Assembly: GCA_015709595.1 (NCBI GenBank) | Contig: CP054178.1 | Coordinates: forward strand, 930,001 to 994,000 | Length of the DNA: 64,000 nt | DNA from: Phycisphaeraceae bacterium | Lineage (GTDB): Bacteria; Planctomycetota; Phycisphaerae; Phycisphaerales; SM1A02 | Direction: 5' to 3' | Part shown: in pieces, positions 62,994 to 64,000 of the stretch | Position numbering within the stretch: position 1 is the stretch's first letter | Layout: each line of letters opens with the position of its first letter | The notes under the pieces: generated by a model | Seen by the model: only the letters and a program-made list of their open reading frames with translations | Database searches by the model: none | Told to the model about the DNA's origin: nothing | Made by a program: the position numbers and the translations under genes

Positions 62994-64000
62994 TCAGATT
63001 CCGCCCAGCGAGAGATTGGCCAGTCGCTCCGCCGCTGGCAGGCCGGTGTCGGCGTTGAAGAGGATCACCACGCCGCACTTTGAATCCGGATACCAGCGCA
63101 TCAGGCAGCCGACGCCCTGACGAACGCTCGACACCTGGGCGCACCGGCCGAACTCGGTCTCCCGCACCTCGATTCCCAGTCCGAAGTGCCAGCCAGCGAG
63201 TGCGGGATGCTCCAGCCCCGGCGCATGCATCGACGCGATGGACTCGATCGTCAGCACGGGTCGGACGCCGTCAGCGTGGCTGCCGAGCATGAACTCGAGC
63301 AGCAGGCCCAGATCGCCCGCGGTGGTGAAGATCGGCGAGGCCGGCTTGCGGGGCTCCATCGCCGCCAGGTAGGGCGTGCCGTACTCCGAATGGCCCGTGG
63401 CCACGTCGAACCGCTCGCGCGTGACGTAGCCAGTGCGTGTGGCGTTCATGCGCAGCGGCGTGAGCACCCCGGCTCGCACGCGCTCGCCGAAGTACCCGTC
63501 GAACTCGTCGCTTTCGCGCTGATCGGCGGTGTCCGGGTTGGCCAGGGCCTTCTCCACGGCGCGCCCCACGGCCAGGTACGCCTCCGGCGCCCACGTGTAC
63601 TTCACCCCCACGCGGGACGGGTCGAGCACGATGGTGCGGTTGATTTCGTCATCTACGCCCTCGGCCGGCTCGGTGAGACGACGGGCCGCCAGTCCGGCAG
63701 TGTGATTGAGCGCCCGCCGGATGGTCACGTCCCTGGCGAAGTCGAGCGAGCCGAAACGCAGCGCGCTCGTCCACTTCGACAACGGGTCATCAAGCGACCA
63801 GGCCTGACGCTCATGCAACTGCATGGCCACAATGGCGGTCAGCAGCCGCGCCGGTCCGTCCACGCGAAAGAGCGTGCCCATGCTCAGTCGCTCGTCGCTG
63901 CGCTCGTCCTTGCGACCGAAGGCGCCGGTCCACACCACCCTGCCGTCCGACACCAGCGCGATCGAAGCCCCCGGCACGTGATGACGGGCAAGGATGGCCG
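62994..64000 (-). CDS. Serine beta-lactamase-like protein with degenerate active site, partial
   Basis: The frame is open to the window edge, so the N-terminus is missing; about 334 residues are seen. The fold follows class C beta-lactamase/esterase relatives: VPGASIALVSDGRVVWTGAF, GTLFRVDGPARLLTAIVAMQ, LDDPLSKW, IRRALNHTAGLA and the end CGVVILFNADTG. The catalytic SxxK motif, expected in FRVDGPARLL, reads GPAR with no Ser or Lys. The YxN motif, expected near VKYTWAPEAYLAV, reads YTW. It is therefore probably not a serine hydrolase and may bind cell-wall or other ligands. Confidence 0.8.
   Translation of the reverse strand, partial: AILARHHVPGASIALVSDGRVVWTGAFGRKDERSDERLSMGTLFRVDGPARLLTAIVAMQLHERQAWSLDDPLSKWTSALRFGSLDFARDVTIRRALNHTAGLAARRLTEPAEGVDDEINRTIVLDPSRVGVKYTWAPEAYLAVGRAVEKALANPDTADQRESDEFDGYFGERVRAGVLTPLRMNATRTGYVTRERFDVATGHSEYGTPYLAAMEPRKPASPIFTTAGDLGLLLEFMLGSHADGVRPVLTIESIASMHAPGLEHPALAGWHFGLGIEVRETEFGRCAQVSSVRQGVGCLMRWYPDSKCGVVILFNADTGLPAAERLANLSLGGI

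Overview
The window is high-GC DNA, probably from a planctomycete of the Phycisphaerae type. Four things suggest this: a secreted protein ending in a VPxPG / hydrophobic / poly-Arg sorting tail (39149-39790), EF-hand (dockerin-like) DxDxDG repeats in a giant Rhs protein, a DUF1573 protein, and a run of large uncharacterised membrane genes. The lineage is an inference from protein style; no rRNA gene is present.

Layout. (1) 1-12.9 kb is a mobile island: the 3' part of a D5-type primase-helicase, a ParB-methyltransferase fusion, a minus-strand cassette of small accessory genes, zinc-ribbon micro-proteins, a small-terminase-like HTH protein, an HNH nuclease and a tyrosine integrase. No capsid, portal or large terminase gene is present, so it looks more like a phage satellite or integrative element than a prophage. 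A 15-bp palindrome occurs three times in it. (2) 12.9-23 kb holds an ArsR-like regulator, a DUF1573 protein, an 8-kb Rhs polymorphic-toxin gene with a lower-GC toxin tip, and a candidate immunity gene. (3) 23-33.3 kb is a type I restriction-modification operon on the minus strand (HTH, hsdM, hsdS, gene X, hsdR, nuclease). Gene X (winged helix, PIN-like domain, membrane anchor) sits between hsdS and hsdR with start/stop overlaps on both sides. It is split by a 1016-bp insertion sequence; the last gene is split by a 102-bp MITE. Removing each insertion plus one target-site copy exactly restores the reading frame. (4) At 33.84 kb lies the 3' half of a tRNA-Ala(GGC), a probable att scar closing the island, followed by an Rhs remnant.

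(5) From 34 kb onward the DNA is chromosomal: a DMT transporter, tRNA-Ala(CGC) with terminator, rpsD, a PpiD/SurA-like chaperone, a tRNA-binding protein, a sorting-tail protein, Xaa-Pro peptidase, 3-hydroxyacyl-CoA dehydrogenase, Fic protein, ChaN-like lipoprotein and thiolase. Then come a tight five-gene operon of unknown function with membrane components (47.2-52.4 kb), a MacA/MacB/TolC-type efflux system, ruvX, 6-phosphogluconolactonase, a receiver-HDOD regulator, and a truncated, active-site-degenerate serine hydrolase relative at the right edge.
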